Source: Epiperipatus broadwayi (taxonomy: Eukaryota; Onychophora; Udeonychophora; Euonychophora; Peripatidae). From it: a stretch of DNA of 64,000 bases. Positions within the stretch are counted from its first letter, which is position 1; every line of letters starts with the position of its first letter. Made by a program: the position numbers and the translations under genes. The stretch covers positions 540,501-604,500 of the forward strand of contig JAQFVV010000315.1 in assembly GCA_028023455.1 (NCBI GenBank). The letters are read 5' to 3'. The notes beneath the pieces were generated by a model, which saw nothing but the letters and a program-made list of their open reading frames with translations, ran no database searches and was not told the DNA's origin. Shown here piece by piece: positions 62,414-64,000 of this stretch.

Positions 62414-62729
62414 AAACCGCCAAGTATGGCTGGAAGTTAAGATAAATCAGAGGCCGGTAGGACATACTTTTCTTGTGATGACAGGACTTATCTATGACGT
62501 GGTGCTCGGCTCTGAATTTTTGGCCCACAATGATAGTGTTATCGATTGTGAAAAGGGAAGATGCTCTTTCGGAAGTGAGGCAATCGATTTCAAAATACCG
62601 ATTACCCAGAGGTCTGACTACAAAAGTTGTTTGCTCCAGTCAGTTGACCCAGCAGCGATCAGTAAAAAGGTTCAAGAGTCCATCCTCACGGAACCCAGGG
62701 ACACATATCAGATCGGAAAAAAATACTAA
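62391..62729 (+). pseudogene. Protease C-terminal part and linker
   Basis: Continuation of the protease after the A-run frame change: QVWLEVKINQRPVGHTFLV and then VVLGSEFLAHND, the hydrophobic (I/V)LG block that closes retroviral-type proteases. After it comes a linker of about 60 residues. The frame ends at TAA 62727-62729 because of another one-base change in a seven-A run at about 62717-62723. The RT N-terminal sequence goes on from 62723 in a third frame. Confidence 0.82.
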
Positions 62730-64000
62730 AGAAATATGAGGCTGTTTTTTCTCCTACTCCGGGTGAGATTAGAGGGTATACACACCGGATCCGGGTAAAG
62801 GAGGAGGCTACGTTCCGTCGAAAACTTACCCCATACCTTTTCAGTACAGGGGGGAAGTAGAAGCCCAGATTCATCAAATGATTGAGTGGGGTATTATTGA
62901 ACGCGGCCCGTCGCCTTATAACAACCCGTTGGTCATGGTAAAAAAGAAAAATGGGAGTTTGCGTTTGTGTTTGGATGCACGCAAGTTGAACAGCATTACC
63001 ATCCCAGAAAGAGATGCTCCTCCACCTATTCAAGAGGTACTGGTATGGCTGGCTGGTAAAACCATCTTTTCAACTTTGGATTTGACCGCGAGCTACTGGC
63101 AGTTGAATCTGGACCCTAGGGATCGGAAATATACGGCCTTCCGATATAATGGGTATACTCATATATTTAAAAGAGTCCCTTTTGGACTCATAAACAGTGG
63201 AGCAGGCTTAATGCGCTGTTTGCGGCAGGTCCTTTCCGATGAGATACAGGAGCATATGGTATGTTATATGGATGACCTGGTCATTGTTTCAGAAAACCTG
63301 CAGGAACATTTACAACATTTGGAAAGGTTCCTCAGAGAATGCAGAGAAAAAAATATCACCGTAAATTTGGAGAAGAGCCGTTTTGCTATTGGCGAGATAA
63401 CGTTCCTTGGCCATATCATCAACCAACATGGTATTAAGGCTCACCCCGATAAAATTGCCGCTATAGAAAATTTCCCAACACCAACTAAACCGAAGCAGGT
63501 CCGATCATTTTTGGGCCTTTGCAACTTCTATCACAAATTCTATCCGAACTTCGCCCAGGAAACTAGAAATCTCGTAGACCTCATCAAGAAAAACCGCAAG
63601 TGGGAATGGACAACTTTTCATGACAAAGAACTCCTACATGTAAAAAAAAAAATTTTACAGGCTGTAATGCTACATCATCCGAATTTTCATCGCCCCTTTT
63701 ATGTACAAACAGACAGCAGCAAGCAAGGACTAGGAGCTATTTTATTTCAAATAAGCGATACCGGAGCTCACCAAGTTATTTATTTTTGCAGCCGTGCATT
63801 GAAGGGGGCAGAAGTCCATTACACTACAACAGAACAAGAAACTCTGGCCATTGTGTGGGCATGCCAGAAATTCCGGCAATTTCTTTTGGGATCTCAAGTA
63901 ATCATTATAACCGATCATCGTTGCCTGGAGTTTCTCAACAAGAGTTTCCTGACTAATGACCATTTAATCAGATGGAGTTTGACCCTCCAACAATTCCGGT
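62723..64000 (+). pseudogene. Reverse transcriptase and RNase H of the gypsy element (runs off window)
   Basis: From 62723 an RT N-terminal stretch (KKYEAVFSPTPGEI) is readable. A one-base shift near 62822 leads to a frame open from there to the window end, with an internal ATG at 62878. Motifs are GPSPYNNPLVMVKKKNG, RLCLDARKLN, FSTLDLTASYWQL (catalytic Asp), KRVPFGLINS, CYMDDLVI (YMDD, 63265-63276), ITFLGHIIN, FLGLCNFYHKFYPNF and then RNase H with VQTDSSKQGLGAIL, TTTEQETLAIVWA and ITDHRCLEFL, carrying Asp, Glu and Asp. All visible catalytic residues are intact. Integrase should follow beyond 64000. Only about three single-base changes separate this copy from a continuous gag-pol reading. Confidence 0.9.

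Overview
The window looks like repeat-dominated, A+T-rich DNA from an invertebrate animal nuclear genome. The evidence is the many long (TA)n, (TTA)n and (TGA)n microsatellites, animal-type mobile elements (RTE-clade LINEs, Ty3/gypsy LTR elements, a Penelope-like GIY-YIG fragment) and spliceosomal-looking GTAAG/AG signals. There are no bacterial operons, ribosome binding sites or recognisable tRNA/rRNA genes. I cannot name the species. I found no host protein-coding gene that I can defend. Every convincing coding stretch belongs to a mobile element, and nearly all of those are broken.

Layout. 1-11.45 kb: A+T-rich filler with two copies of an unclassified dispersed repeat, a 5' fragment of the local RTE LINE (about 4.35-4.56 kb), two LTR-like segments ending in TG...CA and bordered by (TA)n (4698-6124 and, less surely, 8689-10846), a (TTA)n tract and a long inverted repeat at 11.2-11.44 kb. 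11.5-17.3 kb: two RTE LINEs in the same orientation, the first 5'-truncated and decayed, the second nearly complete (endonuclease, linker, reverse transcriptase) with a few stops and frameshifts. 17.3-18.6 kb: very long triplet repeats. 18985-24557: a complete but dead Ty3/gypsy element on the minus strand with both LTRs, a polypurine tract and gag, protease, RT, RNase H and integrase remains. 24.6-32.5 kb: mostly unassigned, with a third copy of the dispersed repeat.

32.5-57.24 kb is almost wholly made of stacked elements with unusually long (about 1.8-2.6 kb) non-coding LTR-like ends: a minus-strand element with 1.9 kb ends and a tandemly repetitive 1 kb core (32516-37264); three copies of a 2.2 kb TGTAACG...CGTTACA unit (37271-44623), the last two flanking a 0.73 kb non-coding core; a 2.57 kb TG...CA segment (46431-49000) that splits a copy of the dispersed repeat; and an element with 2.1 kb ends and a 3.7 kb core that keeps a decayed integrase C-terminus (49294-57241). 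They are bounded by A/T dinucleotide repeats or ATAT, which suggests insertion into A/T-alternating DNA. Between them, at 44672-46195, lies a 1.5 kb palindrome made of two head-to-head copies of a Penelope-like element 3' region encoding a GIY-YIG endonuclease.

57.24-61.4 kb is unassigned DNA with some GC-richer islands. From 61.4 kb to the window end runs a plus-strand Ty3/gypsy element, apparently the youngest coding element here: gag-protease, RT and RNase H with three frame changes, two of them in A homopolymers, a candidate 81 nt intron before gag, and an RT/RNase H frame still open at the window edge.
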